The notes below the pieces were generated by a model that did no database searches, was not told the DNA's origin, and saw only the letters and a list, made by a program, of their open reading frames with translations. Positions 54,314 to 62,322 of a stretch of 64,000 nt of DNA are shown here, piece by piece. Source of the DNA: an uncultured Clostridia bacterium (GTDB lineage Bacteria; Bacillota; Clostridia; Lachnospirales; Anaerotignaceae); contig CALWGF010000009.1 in NCBI GenBank assembly GCA_944379995.1, positions 1 to 64,000 of the forward strand, given 5' to 3'. A program made the translations under genes and the position numbers. How positions within the stretch are numbered: position 1 is the first letter of the stretch; each line of letters begins with the position of its first letter.

Positions 54314-54967
54314 ATGCTAAAAAAATATAAAACAATATTAAATCAAGCAGAAGCTGAAATAGTAGAAAAAAAATCAAGATTTATTGCTACTGTAAGACCT
54401 GTAAAAACAGAGGAAGAGGCTCGTTCATTTATTGATGAAATGAAAAAGAAATATTGGAATGCAACACATAATGTTTCTGCATATCAAATAGGTGATAGAA
54501 ATGAAATACAAAGATGTAGTGATGACGGAGAACCACAAGGAACAGCAGGAAAACCTGTTCTTGATGTGCTTATTGGAGAGAATATAAAAAATACAGCTGT
54601 TGTTGTTACAAGATATTTTGGAGGTACACTTCTTGGAACAGGTGGGCTTGTACGTGCCTATGGAAAATCTGCTAAAGAAGGTATACTTTCAGCTGGTATA
54701 GCGGAAATGATATTATATAGAAAATTTAGTATTGTTACAGATTATCCGACATCAGGTAAAATACAGTATGAAGTTTTACAAGATGGTCATATAATACATG
54801 ATACTATTTATACAGAAAATGTTGAATTTATAGTTCTTGTAGAAATTGATTATGCAGAAAATTTTTATAATAAAATGATAGATATTTCTAATGGTAAGGC
54901 TGAAATAACAAGTATAAATGATATTTATGGTGTTTGGCTTAACGGAAACTTAGAATTAAAAGAATAA
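54314..54967 (+). CDS. YigZ/IMPACT family protein
   Basis: A 217-residue cytoplasmic protein. The N-terminal IMPACT domain shows KKYWNATHNVSAYQIG, CSDDGEPQGTAGKPVLDVL and VVVTRYFGGTLLGTGGLVRAYG; the C-terminal DUF1949 domain follows. Function is uncertain (family linked to translation control or proline peptide handling). AGGTGAT precedes the ATG. Confidence 0.93.
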   Translation: MLKKYKTILNQAEAEIVEKKSRFIATVRPVKTEEEARSFIDEMKKKYWNATHNVSAYQIGDRNEIQRCSDDGEPQGTAGKPVLDVLIGENIKNTAVVVTRYFGGTLLGTGGLVRAYGKSAKEGILSAGIAEMILYRKFSIVTDYPTSGKIQYEVLQDGHIIHDTIYTENVEFIVLVEIDYAENFYNKMIDISNGKAEITSINDIYGVWLNGNLELKE

Positions 54968-55031
54968 TAACTTGTAATATAATATAAAAAATGATAAAAT
55001 GTAACGTGGAAAAATTTTTAGGAGGGTATTT

Positions 55032-55760
55032 ATGTCAGGACATTCAAAGTTTGCTAATATTAAACATAAAAAAGAAAAAAATGATGCTGCAAAGGGTAAA
55101 ATATTTACTATGCTTGGAAGAGAAATTGCAGTAGCTGTTAAAGCAGGTGGTCCAGACCCTGCAAATAACGGAAAACTTCGTGATGTTATAGCAAAAGCTA
55201 AATCAAATAATATGCCTAATGATACAATAGAAAGAAGTATTAAAAAAGCTGCTGGTGCTGAAGATGGTGTAAACTATGAAGCAGTAACATATGAAGGATA
55301 TGGTCCAAACGGCGTTGCTGTTATTGTTGAAGCACTTACAGATAATAGAAATCGTACTTCTGCAAATGTTCGTAATGCTTTTACAAAAGGTAACGGTAAT
55401 ATGGGTACAAGCGGTTGTGTATCTTTTATGTTTGATGAAAAAGGTCTTATTGTAATTGATAGAGAAGAAGTTGAAATGGAAGAGGACGAGCTTATGATGA
55501 CTGCCATTGAAGCAGGTGCAGAAGATTTTGCAGCTGAAGAAGATAGCTTCGAAATTACAACAGCACCAGATGACTTTTCAGCAGTACATGAAGCTCTTGA
55601 AGCAGCAGGAATTCCTATGGCTTCAGCTGAAGTTACAATGATTCCACAGACATATACAGAACTTACAAATGAAGAAGATATTAAGAAAATGAATAAACTT
55701 CTTGACCTTCTTGATGATGATGATGATGTTCAGAATGTGTATCATAATTGGGATGAGTAG
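55032..55760 (+). CDS. YebC/PmpR family DNA-binding or translation factor
   Basis: A 242-residue protein with the standard start [20 protein letters not shown] and conserved [20 protein letters not shown] and [13 protein letters not shown]. YebC proteins were described as transcription regulators and more recently as ribosome factors easing proline-rich stalls. TTTAGGAGGG precedes the ATG. It is the last clear core gene before the accessory region; its stop is close to the presumed element boundary. Confidence 0.95.
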   Translation: MSGHSKFANIKHKKEKNDAAKGKIFTMLGREIAVAVKAGGPDPANNGKLRDVIAKAKSNNMPNDTIERSIKKAAGAEDGVNYEAVTYEGYGPNGVAVIVEALTDNRNRTSANVRNAFTKGNGNMGTSGCVSFMFDEKGLIVIDREEVEMEEDELMMTAIEAGAEDFAAEEDSFEITTAPDDFSAVHEALEAAGIPMASAEVTMIPQTYTELTNEEDIKKMNKLLDLLDDDDDVQNVYHNWDE

Positions 55761-55894
55761 TCAAATGTGATGACATGGTCAAAAAAGCCCGAGAAATCAA
55801 CGTTTTCAGAGGTTTTTTTGAAGGATTTTTAGGCTTAAAAAAATTCGATTTTCATAGATGACATGGAAAAAATTAGGCAAAAATTCGATTTCAA

Positions 55895-55920
55895 GCGATG
55901 TGATTTTAAATTCACATCGC
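55895..55920 (+). terminator. Strong terminator at the element boundary
   Basis: A perfect 9-bp stem GCGATGTGA / TCACATCGC followed by seven T. Confidence 0.85.
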
Positions 55921-56094
55921 TTTTTTTGTACCTTAAAATATATGTCAAAATTTAACAAATCCATTTTATGCGTGTTTTTTAAAAAAATATTTCGCAAATT
56001 ATGACAAAAAACAACAATCATAATCATAATAAGTGATTATATTGTGTTTTATAAAATAAAAACTTAATATGAGTGATTTTTATATACTCGTACT

Positions 56095-56159
56095 ATAAAG
56101 GGGGGATGAGTAACTAAAAATTATTTTATGGCAGTACAAATTAAAGTACTGCTTTTTTT
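56095..56159 (+). ncRNA. Leader RNA with the same core as the MATE leader
   Basis: GGGGGGATGA leads into a small AGTAA / TTATT hairpin with a 7-nt loop, then TTATG and a perfect terminator stem GCAGTAC / GTACTGC (56131-56137 / 56146-56152) with seven T. The shared order with 10568-10652 (G-rich run, GAGTAAC, about ten bases, TTATG, terminator) is striking although the genes downstream differ. Confidence 0.45.
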
Positions 56160-56201
56160 ATTGCCATTAATAAGGAAGAAACAATGAAAGGAGAAATTTG
56201 T

Positions 56202-56570
56202 ATGAGAGAAAAAGAAATCAGAGTTTTAGAGGTAAAGCCGCATGAGTACCCAAAAGAATTTATGTTGGAAAATTCACTTGAAGCTATGCAGGAGGCTGTG
56301 GGAGGATTAATTGACATTATAGATTTGGAACAAGATACTTGTATCCTTTTAAATGACGAAGGAAAATTAATTGGATTGGAAGGCAACAGGAGATTTTATG
56401 ATGACATAATTGTTGGCAACTTCTATATTTGTGGAAGTGATGAAGAAGGAAACCTTACTTCATTGACAGATGAGCAAATGGAAAAATACAAAGAAATTTT
56501 TTATGAGCCACAGGAGTTTACAGAAGATGAAATAGAAGAAACAACAAGAATTGAAGTTATTACTTTTTAA
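56202..56570 (+). CDS. DUF3846 protein
   Basis: A 122-residue acidic protein; ATG 56202 follows AAAGGAGA. Residues 1-95 fit DUF3846 (REKEIRVLEVKPHEYPKEF, VGGLIDIIDLEQDTCILLND, GLEGNRRFYDDIIVGNFYICG). The family is common on Firmicute conjugative elements and phages, function unknown. First gene of the accessory block, behind an attenuator. Confidence 0.8.
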   Translation: MREKEIRVLEVKPHEYPKEFMLENSLEAMQEAVGGLIDIIDLEQDTCILLNDEGKLIGLEGNRRFYDDIIVGNFYICGSDEEGNLTSLTDEQMEKYKEIFYEPQEFTEDEIEETTRIEVITF

Positions 56571-56592
56571 ATATAAATGGAGGTTTAAAAAT

Positions 56593-56883
56593 ATGAGAGA
56601 AAAAATTTATAAAGAAACTGAAACTATTGATATTCCAGAAAGCTATCTTGAACAGGCAGGAATAAATCCTAATGAGCAAATAGATGCTATTGTGGGAGAA
56701 GGTTTTATAGTAATTAAACCACGAAATATTCTTGGAAGACTTCCTGAAGACCTTCTTTTATTTTATGAGAGTTTAGGTTTTGAGAGAGAACTTGTAAAAG
56801 AAGTATTGGAAAAAGAAGCAGAGAAAGTAGGAAGCATTGACGAATTGGTTAGGGATATTAAAAAATTTTTTAATAAGCAGTAA
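56593..56883 (+). CDS. AbrB-like small protein
   Basis: A 96-residue protein; ATG 56593 follows TGGAGG at good spacing. Residues 8-42 (ETIDIPESYLEQAGINPNEQ then IDAIVGEGFIVIKP) fit a swapped-hairpin AbrB fold; the rest is helical. Possibly a DNA-binding regulator or antitoxin-like protein. A second such protein is at 61999. Confidence 0.55.
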   Translation: MREKIYKETETIDIPESYLEQAGINPNEQIDAIVGEGFIVIKPRNILGRLPEDLLLFYESLGFERELVKEVLEKEAEKVGSIDELVRDIKKFFNKQ

Positions 56884-56884
56884 A

Positions 56885-56910
56885 AAGGACATGAGTTAAA
56901 TCATGTTCTT
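56885..56910 (+). terminator. Intergenic attenuator hairpin
   Basis: A 10-bp stem AAGGACATGA / TCATGTTCTT (one G-T pair) right after a stop codon, then a T-run, 30 bases before the next start. Confidence 0.75.
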
Positions 56911-56941
56911 TTTTTATACCAAAAAGAAAGAAGGAAAAAAT

Positions 56942-57061
56942 ATGAGAAATGAATTTAAAGAAAACAAATACCCAAAAGCACCAAAGAAAATATTACCTAA
57001 AAAAACAACAAATTTAGTTAAAGTAAAATATCACAGACGTTCAGAAAAATCAGGGAGATGA
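56942..57061 (+). CDS. 39-residue basic peptide
   Basis: A very basic 39-residue peptide (start MRNEFKENKYPKAPKKILPK, end KYHRRSEKSGR) behind GAAGGAA. Its stop overlaps the ribosome binding site of the next gene. Basic content suggests nucleic-acid binding. No family recognised; coding status rests on the ribosome site and tight spacing. Confidence 0.5.
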   Translation: MRNEFKENKYPKAPKKILPKKTTNLVKVKYHRRSEKSGR

Positions 57062-57065
57062 TAAA

Positions 57066-57509
57066 GTGATAAAATTATATCCGAATTCTTTTGAAACAGC
57101 TTTAAAAAATGGCAATTATGATATAGGACTTTATATTGCTTCTTGTAAAGAAAATATAAAGTGTGCAAGAGATATTGAAAAAGCCATTAATGAAAATTTT
57201 GATGGCTATAAATTAGGTAAAGGCTTCGAAAAAGAAATAATAGAAACTTATGGCTTTCAAAGAGTAAACTTTGTACTTGCTTATAATATTCAGCAAAAAG
57301 TTAATGATGGAAGAATTAACACAGAAAATAAGGACTGGGCAAAAAATATAGATATAGAAGATGATAAATTCAATTCATATGACAGAAGAAGTGAATACTT
57401 AATAGATGCAGATGTTGGACTTTTAAATATTTTTGCAAACCGAGTAATAGAAGAAACATCATTTCAAAAAGTGGAGGATTTAGATGACGGTTTGAAATGC
57501 TCATACTAG
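57066..57509 (+). CDS. DUF3849 protein
   Basis: A 147-residue protein starting at GTG 57066 behind GGGAGATGA. Residues about 5-120 fit DUF3849 (IGLYIASCKENIKCARDIEKAI, ENFDGYKL, YGFQRVNFVLAYNIQQKVNDGR, DRRSEYLIDADVGLLNIFAN). Known only from mobile elements and phages; function unknown. Confidence 0.75.
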   Translation: MIKLYPNSFETALKNGNYDIGLYIASCKENIKCARDIEKAINENFDGYKLGKGFEKEIIETYGFQRVNFVLAYNIQQKVNDGRINTENKDWAKNIDIEDDKFNSYDRRSEYLIDADVGLLNIFANRVIEETSFQKVEDLDDGLKCSY

Positions 57510-57599
57510 AATAAAAAGTTTTCTTTTGAAAGAAAGTTTGCTGTGGTAGAATTATATTTATTGATTAAACTATAATATTTACAATCAAAGGAGAAAATT

Positions 57600-57950
57600 A
57601 TGTATCTTGAAAAAGAAAAAGAAAATATAAAATGGTTCAAAGAAAATGAGTTAAGGATCAAATTAAAGAATTTAGGTGAAGAATCAGAAATATGGGTTAC
57701 ACTTAATAAATATAATATTTCTCTAAAACTTATAATGTTCGACTTTGTTTTACAAGTAAAAAGAGATTTAACTTTAGATATATCCATAAAAAAAGTACTT
57801 GATAGACAAAGAGTTTTTATTATAAATTCAAGTTATGCATTGGAATTGGTGGATTATATATCAGAGTTTATAAGTGAATGGAATATTAAAGATACTTTGG
57901 ATACAGTATCAGAATCTGATATTATTTTAAATGAATTTTGGTATGAGTAA
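57600..57950 (+). CDS. Hypothetical accessory protein
   Basis: A 116-residue soluble protein starting at ATG 57600 behind AAAGGAG. Charged N-terminus, hydrophobic core (ISLKLIMFDFVLQVKRDL) and an acidic C-terminus ending NEFWYE. No family recognised. Confidence 0.5.
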   Translation: MYLEKEKENIKWFKENELRIKLKNLGEESEIWVTLNKYNISLKLIMFDFVLQVKRDLTLDISIKKVLDRQRVFIINSSYALELVDYISEFISEWNIKDTLDTVSESDIILNEFWYE

Positions 57951-58021
57951 ATGAAATTTTTTAAACAATAATTGATAAAGTAGAAAATTGCTGAGTTTTA
58001 GTATAGAAAAATAGCCATCTG

Positions 58022-58396
58022 TTGAGTTATTATAATGGCTTAGACTCAAATCAGCACAGAATAGGCGTTTTGGAAAGCAATCTACCGAGGGCAATGTTAA
58101 CCCCAACAAAGCTAAATAAAAGGCAGAATGGCAGGCGAATAAAGGAAGAAGACGAGGAAATGTTCACATTAACAGCAACAGATATTCATGGTATTTTACA
58201 TAAATCAAGAATACGAAGATTGACACAACTTGAAGCATTCAGATTACAAGGTGTTCCAGATGAATATTTTTACAGAGTAGCTGATATATGTTCAGATACT
58301 CAACTGTATAAACAAATAGGTAATGCAGTAACAGTACCTGTTGTAAAAGCAATAGGAGAAAAAATAATGTTTATAGAAGAAAGTGAAAGAGTTTAG
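58022..58396 (+). pseudogene. C-terminal remnant of a DNA cytosine-5 methyltransferase
   Basis: The 124-codon frame encodes only the last part of a C5-methyltransferase: a target-recognition end, motif IX RRLTQLEAFRLQGVPDEYF and motif X SDTQLYKQIGNAVTVPVV. The SAM-binding motif I and the catalytic PC motif (IV) are missing, and no ribosome binding site precedes it. The 70 bases upstream show no coding frame that could supply them. It is a deletion remnant, unlikely to be active. Confidence 0.8.
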
Positions 58397-58414
58397 CAGG
58401 CAGAAATGTCTGCT
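58395..58414 (+). terminator. Intergenic attenuator hairpin
   Basis: A 7-bp stem AGCAGGC / GTCTGCT (one G-T pair) overlapping the remnant's stop codon, then a T-rich run, about 20 bases before the next ribosome binding site. Confidence 0.65.
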
Positions 58415-58442
58415 ATTTTTATTTTAAGGAGGATTTTTTAAA

Positions 58443-58781
58443 GTGATTAGATTATATGTAGCAAGTAAAAAATTAGTAGAAGCAGAAAAAGAAATTTGTA
58501 TAAAATTAGTGTTTCCAACAGAAGAAAACAATATTTGGATAGCACTTCAAAAGACAGAAATGGAATCGTTAGATGATTGTGAAATTTCGGATATTGAGTG
58601 TGATGTTAAAGAAGCAGATGAATTTCTTAAAAAATTGGACTTTGATAAGACTGATATATTTGAAATGAATGTGTTTGCACATATGCTTTTAAATTTTTCT
58701 AAATGTGAGTTGGATAATTATTGTGAGAAGTTAGAAAGATGCAAACCAAAAACTTTAAAAGAAGCGATATATAAAATTTAA
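58443..58781 (+). CDS. Accessory protein, possibly ArdA-like N-terminal domain
   Basis: A 112-residue acidic protein starting at GTG 58443 behind AAGGAGG. The beginning (IRLYVASKKLVEAEKEICIK then LVFPTEE) and an acidic end resemble the first domain of ArdA antirestriction proteins, DNA mimics that block type I restriction. The resemblance is weak. It is followed by a second possible ArdA-like gene. Confidence 0.4.
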   Translation: MIRLYVASKKLVEAEKEICIKLVFPTEENNIWIALQKTEMESLDDCEISDIECDVKEADEFLKKLDFDKTDIFEMNVFAHMLLNFSKCELDNYCEKLERCKPKTLKEAIYKI

Positions 58782-58802
58782 CCTAAAATAGGGGGAATGA
58801 TA

Positions 58803-59282
58803 ATGGATAAATATTTAGATGAACTGAAAAATAAGATTATAGCTGAAATAGATGTTTCAAATATTGAAAATATCATAAAAGAAAATGATGACATTTTAGA
58901 GTTAAATGAATTATTAAATCAATATAATAAGCTTGATGATGGAATGAAAAGAGTGTACCAATTGGGGCTTCAAGTAAGAGAATTTAAAACAGTAAATGAA
59001 ATGACAAAGTTATTTGAATTATTGCCTAATATTTGTGTTGCAAATGGTATAAGAAACGAAAAAGAACTAGGGCATTTTGTTGTGGAAAATGAATTGTTTC
59101 CTGTGGACTTTAATGAAGATGTATTACCTTTTTTAGATTATAAGAAAGTTGGTGAGTATTATCTTAAAACTAATTTAGGTAAGATTATAGACGGTGTATA
59201 TGTAGAAGATACATCATCACAAACAGATTGGTCTATTAATGAAAGTATTGATGAAACCAATAAACAAGACTTTTCAATGTAA
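58803..59282 (+). CDS. Accessory protein, possibly ArdA-like C-terminal domain
   Basis: A 159-residue acidic protein. ATG 58803 is preferred since GGGGGAA lies at correct spacing; ATG 58797 is too close. The section ELNELLNQYNKLDDGM and the end KELGHFVVENELFPVDFNED then LPFLDYKKVGEYYLKT resemble ArdA's second and third domains (LNELA, then DYxxYGR-like). The fit is moderate. Confidence 0.45.
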   Translation: MDKYLDELKNKIIAEIDVSNIENIIKENDDILELNELLNQYNKLDDGMKRVYQLGLQVREFKTVNEMTKLFELLPNICVANGIRNEKELGHFVVENELFPVDFNEDVLPFLDYKKVGEYYLKTNLGKIIDGVYVEDTSSQTDWSINESIDETNKQDFSM

Positions 59283-59314
59283 TTTAAAAAAGCTTAGGAA
59301 GGGGGTGAATATAT

Positions 59315-60277
59315 ATGGTAAACAGCTTTTTTCCTTGGATTGGTGGTAAAAAACTTATGAGAGATATAATACTTGAAAGATTTCCCTTACAATATAATAA
59401 ATACATTGAGGTATTTGGTGGAGCAGGTTGGATACTTTTCGCCAAAGAGCCTGAAGAGTTTGAAGTATATAATGATGCCAATTCAAATCTTACAAATATG
59501 TTTTATGTTGTAAAAAACAGACCTATTGCTTTTCTTGAAGAACTTGGATTTTTACCTTTAAATAGTAAAGATGAGTTTGAGATACTTCTTGATTGGCATA
59601 AGAGAAAAGATTTTACTTTGCCATATTATAAAGAAGAATTGGATATGGCTAAACATTACATATCACCACCGCAGTATGAAGAATATAAAGCAATAATGAA
59701 TAATAAAGCTACAATGGGAGATATAAAAAGAGCTGCTATATTTTATAAACTTATAAGATACAGTTATGCGGCAAGTGGAACAAGTTTTAACGGACAGCCA
59801 ATTAATATTGCCCAAACATTTCAATCAATATGGCTTGCAAACAGAAGGCTAAATGAAAACGGTGTTAAGAGCAAAGATAGTCTTTCATTGGCAGAAGGAA
59901 AAGTAGGTAAAGGAGTTATTATACAGAATAAAAGTTTTGAGGCAATAATAGAACTTTATGATAACCCACTTACATTTTTCTATCTTGATCCGCCTTATTA
60001 TGGAACTGAAAAGTATTATGAGGCTATGTTTAGTAAGGAACAGCATTATATGCTTTATGAAAAGTTAAAAAATATAAAAGGATACTTTATGCTTTCATAT
60101 AATGATTGTGATTTTATCAGAGATTTGTATAAAGAGTTTAATATAGAGTGCTTTGAGAGATTGAATAGTATTTCCCAAAGATATGCTCCAGGAAATACAT
60201 TTAGAGAACTTATTATTACAAACTACAATCCTTATGAGAGAAAAAACAATAAGCCTAAACAGCTTTCGTTGATTTAA
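59315..60277 (+). CDS. DNA adenine methylase (Dam / D12 class)
   Basis: A 320-residue N6-adenine methyltransferase. SAM-binding segment FPWIGGKKLMRDIIL and YIEVFGGAGWILF at the N-terminus; catalytic FFYLDPPYYGTEKYYE at about 222. A helical recognition region lies between. It carries no cognate endonuclease, so it is an orphan methylase that probably protects the element from host restriction. AAGGGGGTG precedes the ATG. Confidence 0.92.
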   Translation: MVNSFFPWIGGKKLMRDIILERFPLQYNKYIEVFGGAGWILFAKEPEEFEVYNDANSNLTNMFYVVKNRPIAFLEELGFLPLNSKDEFEILLDWHKRKDFTLPYYKEELDMAKHYISPPQYEEYKAIMNNKATMGDIKRAAIFYKLIRYSYAASGTSFNGQPINIAQTFQSIWLANRRLNENGVKSKDSLSLAEGKVGKGVIIQNKSFEAIIELYDNPLTFFYLDPPYYGTEKYYEAMFSKEQHYMLYEKLKNIKGYFMLSYNDCDFIRDLYKEFNIECFERLNSISQRYAPGNTFRELIITNYNPYERKNNKPKQLSLI

Positions 60278-60304
60278 AAAGTTGATTTAAAAAAGTTATT
60301 TTAT

Positions 60305-60329
60305 AGGCAGTGACTATTGGTTACTGCCT
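60305..60329 (+). other. Hairpin after the adenine methylase gene
   Basis: AGGCAGT pairs with ACTGCCT, extended by G-T and A-T pairs. The sequence after it is only mildly T-rich, so termination is uncertain. Confidence 0.5.
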
Positions 60330-60448
60330 TATATATTGAAAGGAAAATGTAGGTTTGATAGAATTAGATTACAAAGAAAGTTATAAATAATATTTGTAGT
60401 ATTTAAAGAATTTTTTGAAAATATTAAGAGAGGATTTGAAGTTGATAT

Positions 60449-60922
60449 ATGAATTACAAAATACGATTAATGGAAAAATCAGAATATCATTTATTAAAAG
60501 AATTTTTATATGAAGCTATTTATATTCCAAAAGGTGTTGAACCACCACCTAAATCAGTAATAGAACTTCCAGAGTTACAAGTATATATATGTGATTTCGG
60601 GAAATCAGAGAATGATAAAGCATTAGTTGCAGAGTTAAATGGATATATTATAGGTGCTGTTTGGTCAAGAATTATGAATGATTATGGGCATATTGATAAT
60701 GAAACACCATCTATAGCAATGTCTGTATATAAAAAATACAGAGGATTAGGAATAGGAACAGCTTTGTTAAAAGAATTATTATCATTATTAAAAACAAGTG
60801 GATATAAAAAAGTTTCATTATCTGTTCAGAAGGATAATTATGCTGTGAAAATGTATAGAAATTTTGGATTTGAAATTTTAAATCAAACTGATGAGGAATA
60901 TATTATGGTAGTTAATCTTTAA
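60449..60922 (+). CDS. GNAT family N-acetyltransferase
   Basis: A 157-residue acetyltransferase. The acetyl-CoA site is VYKKYRGLGIGTALLKELL (about 91-109), followed by VSLSVQKDNYAVKMYRNFGFE. The acceptor is unknown. The AGAGGA site is rather far (about 16 bases) from the ATG, and no better start is seen. Cargo of the element, next to a drug-sensing-type regulator. Confidence 0.85.
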   Translation: MNYKIRLMEKSEYHLLKEFLYEAIYIPKGVEPPPKSVIELPELQVYICDFGKSENDKALVAELNGYIIGAVWSRIMNDYGHIDNETPSIAMSVYKKYRGLGIGTALLKELLSLLKTSGYKKVSLSVQKDNYAVKMYRNFGFEILNQTDEEYIMVVNL

Positions 60923-60951
60923 AATTAAATTAAAAAATATAATGAATTTTA

Positions 60952-60982
60952 TTGACCTTTACGGAACGTCATAGATTAAAAT
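60952..60982 (+). promoter_or_regulatory. MerR-type promoter with 19-bp spacer
   Basis: TTGACC and TAAAAT are separated by 19 bases, the over-long spacing typical of promoters activated by MerR-family proteins. The spacer holds an imperfect inverted repeat centred on GAA (TTTACG / CGTCAT region). It precedes the MerR gene itself, indicating autoregulation. Confidence 0.65.
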
Positions 60983-61013
60983 AATTATATCAAGAACAGG
61001 GAGGTTAAAGATT

Positions 61014-61859
61014 ATGATGACAGTAAAGGAATTATCAAAACTTACAGGTATCAGCGTACGCACACTTCACTATTATGATGAGATTGGTTTGTTTCTGCCA
61101 ACAGAAAAAAGTGAAGCGGGATATAGGCTTTATGACGATAAAGCATTGGAAATATTACAACAAATATTATTTTTTCGTGAGTTTGATATTCCATTAAAAG
61201 ATATAAAAGCTGTCATGGAAAATCCCGAACTTGAAAAAAATGAAATTTTGAAAATGCAAAGAAATATGTTGATTAAGAAAAAGGAACGTATTGAAAAGCT
61301 AATAAAAAGTATCGATGATATTCTGAAAGGAGATAATAATATGGATTTTACAATTTTCAACAAAACGGAACTTGAAGAAATGTTTCAAAATATGATTGAG
61401 CTTATGCCAGACGATATTAAAAATCTTTCTATAAAGGAATTTGGAAGTATTGAAGAATGGAAAAAGCATTATATAGAAGTATCGTCTTCAGAAGAAATGC
61501 AGAAAAGTTATAGAAAAGTTGTTGAGTGGTTTGGTGGAAAAGATAAATTTATAGAAATAAGCCAAAAACCTATTAGTAAAGAAGTAGCCATAAGTTATAC
61601 AAAAAGATTAGATAGTATTTTACAGAAGCTTGCAGATAAAATAGGTTGTGATGTTGACTCTTTTGAAGTTAAAGAGATTATAGGAGAGCTTGGATTCGTT
61701 ATGAAACAAATGACTCAGATTAAAGAAGAAAAAGGTTTAATGTTAAGTCAGGTATCATATTATCGCAATGAAAAAATTAAACCAAAGATAGACGAAAAAT
61801 ATGGTGAGGGTGCTTCAGAGTTCTTTGCTAAAGCAATTGAAGAATTTTATAAAAATTAA
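61014..61859 (+). CDS. MerR family regulator, TipA-like
   Basis: A 281-residue regulator. Residues 1-75 are the MerR winged helix (VKELSKLTGISVRTLHYYDE, GYRLYDDKALEILQQI); a coiled coil follows (about 80-105); residues about 115-281 fit the TipAS antibiotic-binding domain, which traps thiopeptides and related drugs. An ATG at 61017 is an equal alternative start. GGGAGGT lies upstream. Confidence 0.88.
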   Translation: MMTVKELSKLTGISVRTLHYYDEIGLFLPTEKSEAGYRLYDDKALEILQQILFFREFDIPLKDIKAVMENPELEKNEILKMQRNMLIKKKERIEKLIKSIDDILKGDNNMDFTIFNKTELEEMFQNMIELMPDDIKNLSIKEFGSIEEWKKHYIEVSSSEEMQKSYRKVVEWFGGKDKFIEISQKPISKEVAISYTKRLDSILQKLADKIGCDVDSFEVKEIIGELGFVMKQMTQIKEEKGLMLSQVSYYRNEKIKPKIDEKYGEGASEFFAKAIEEFYKN

Positions 61860-61878
61860 AAAATATATTTAATTAAAA

Positions 61879-61917
61879 AACAGCAGTAATCATTATAAAT
61901 ATTTGGTTACTGCTGTT
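61879..61917 (+). terminator. Terminator after the MerR gene
   Basis: An 11-bp stem AACAGCAGTAA / TTACTGCTGTT with an 17-nt loop, followed by AAATTAAA and no T-run, so a moderate candidate only. Confidence 0.55.
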
Positions 61918-61950
61918 AAATTAAAAAATTAAATATTTTAATAATATTAG

Positions 61951-61971
61951 AGTCATCATTTTTAGATGACT
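61951..61971 (+). terminator. Attenuator hairpin before the AbrB gene
   Basis: A 7-bp stem AGTCATC / GATGACT with T-rich loop and a run of seven T, ending about 12 bases before the GGGAGG site of the next gene. Confidence 0.75.
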
Positions 61972-61998
61972 TTTTTTATTTGAAAGGGAGGTTTCATT

Positions 61999-62307
61999 AT
62001 GGAATATAAATATTATAAAACAGTAGGTTCAAAAGGAAGAATATATATTCCCTTGTCAATAAGAGAAAGTGTTGGAATTGATAAAGACACAGTAATTCAA
62101 ATCACAAGCAGTAATGGAATTGTTTTGATTAACAAAGCTGAAGTTGTGGCAGAAAATCCTGTTATGCTTTTACAAGAGAATATTAAGAAAGAAAAGGAGG
62201 TGATTGAAAATAAAAGAAATAATATTAAAAACAGAATTAAAAAGTTGTTAGACGAAGGAAAATCCATAGATGAAGTATTGGATGAAGCCCTTCGTTTTTT
62301 AGTTTGA
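61999..62307 (+). CDS. AbrB/MazE/SpoVT family DNA-binding protein
   Basis: A 102-residue regulator. Residues 5-48 are an AbrB swapped hairpin (KTVGSKGRIYIPLSIRESVG, then VIQITSSNGIVLINKAE); the rest is a charged helix. AAAGGGAGG precedes the ATG. Likely regulates the transfer-related genes that follow. Confidence 0.82.
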   Translation: MEYKYYKTVGSKGRIYIPLSIRESVGIDKDTVIQITSSNGIVLINKAEVVAENPVMLLQENIKKEKEVIENKRNNIKNRIKKLLDEGKSIDEVLDEALRFLV

Positions 62308-62322
62308 AAGGAAGTGATATTT

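Larger units (their letters stand above)
55761..56201. other. Probable mobile-element boundary, with direct repeats
   Basis: No gene. It contains GATGACATGG twice (55769-55778, 55857-55866) and AAATTCGATT twice (55841-55850, 55881-55890), each pair within related flanks (TTAGGC before, GATG after). A strong terminator is at 55895-55920 and an attenuator-like RNA at 56095-56159. Gene content changes from conserved core to accessory here. An attachment site in this stretch is likely but cannot be fixed without the other end. Confidence 0.5.

Noticed and set aside
60340-60448. Remnant of a coding region before the GNAT gene
   Set aside because: Short open stretches exist but with stops in every frame and no recognisable motif; not enough to claim a pseudogene.
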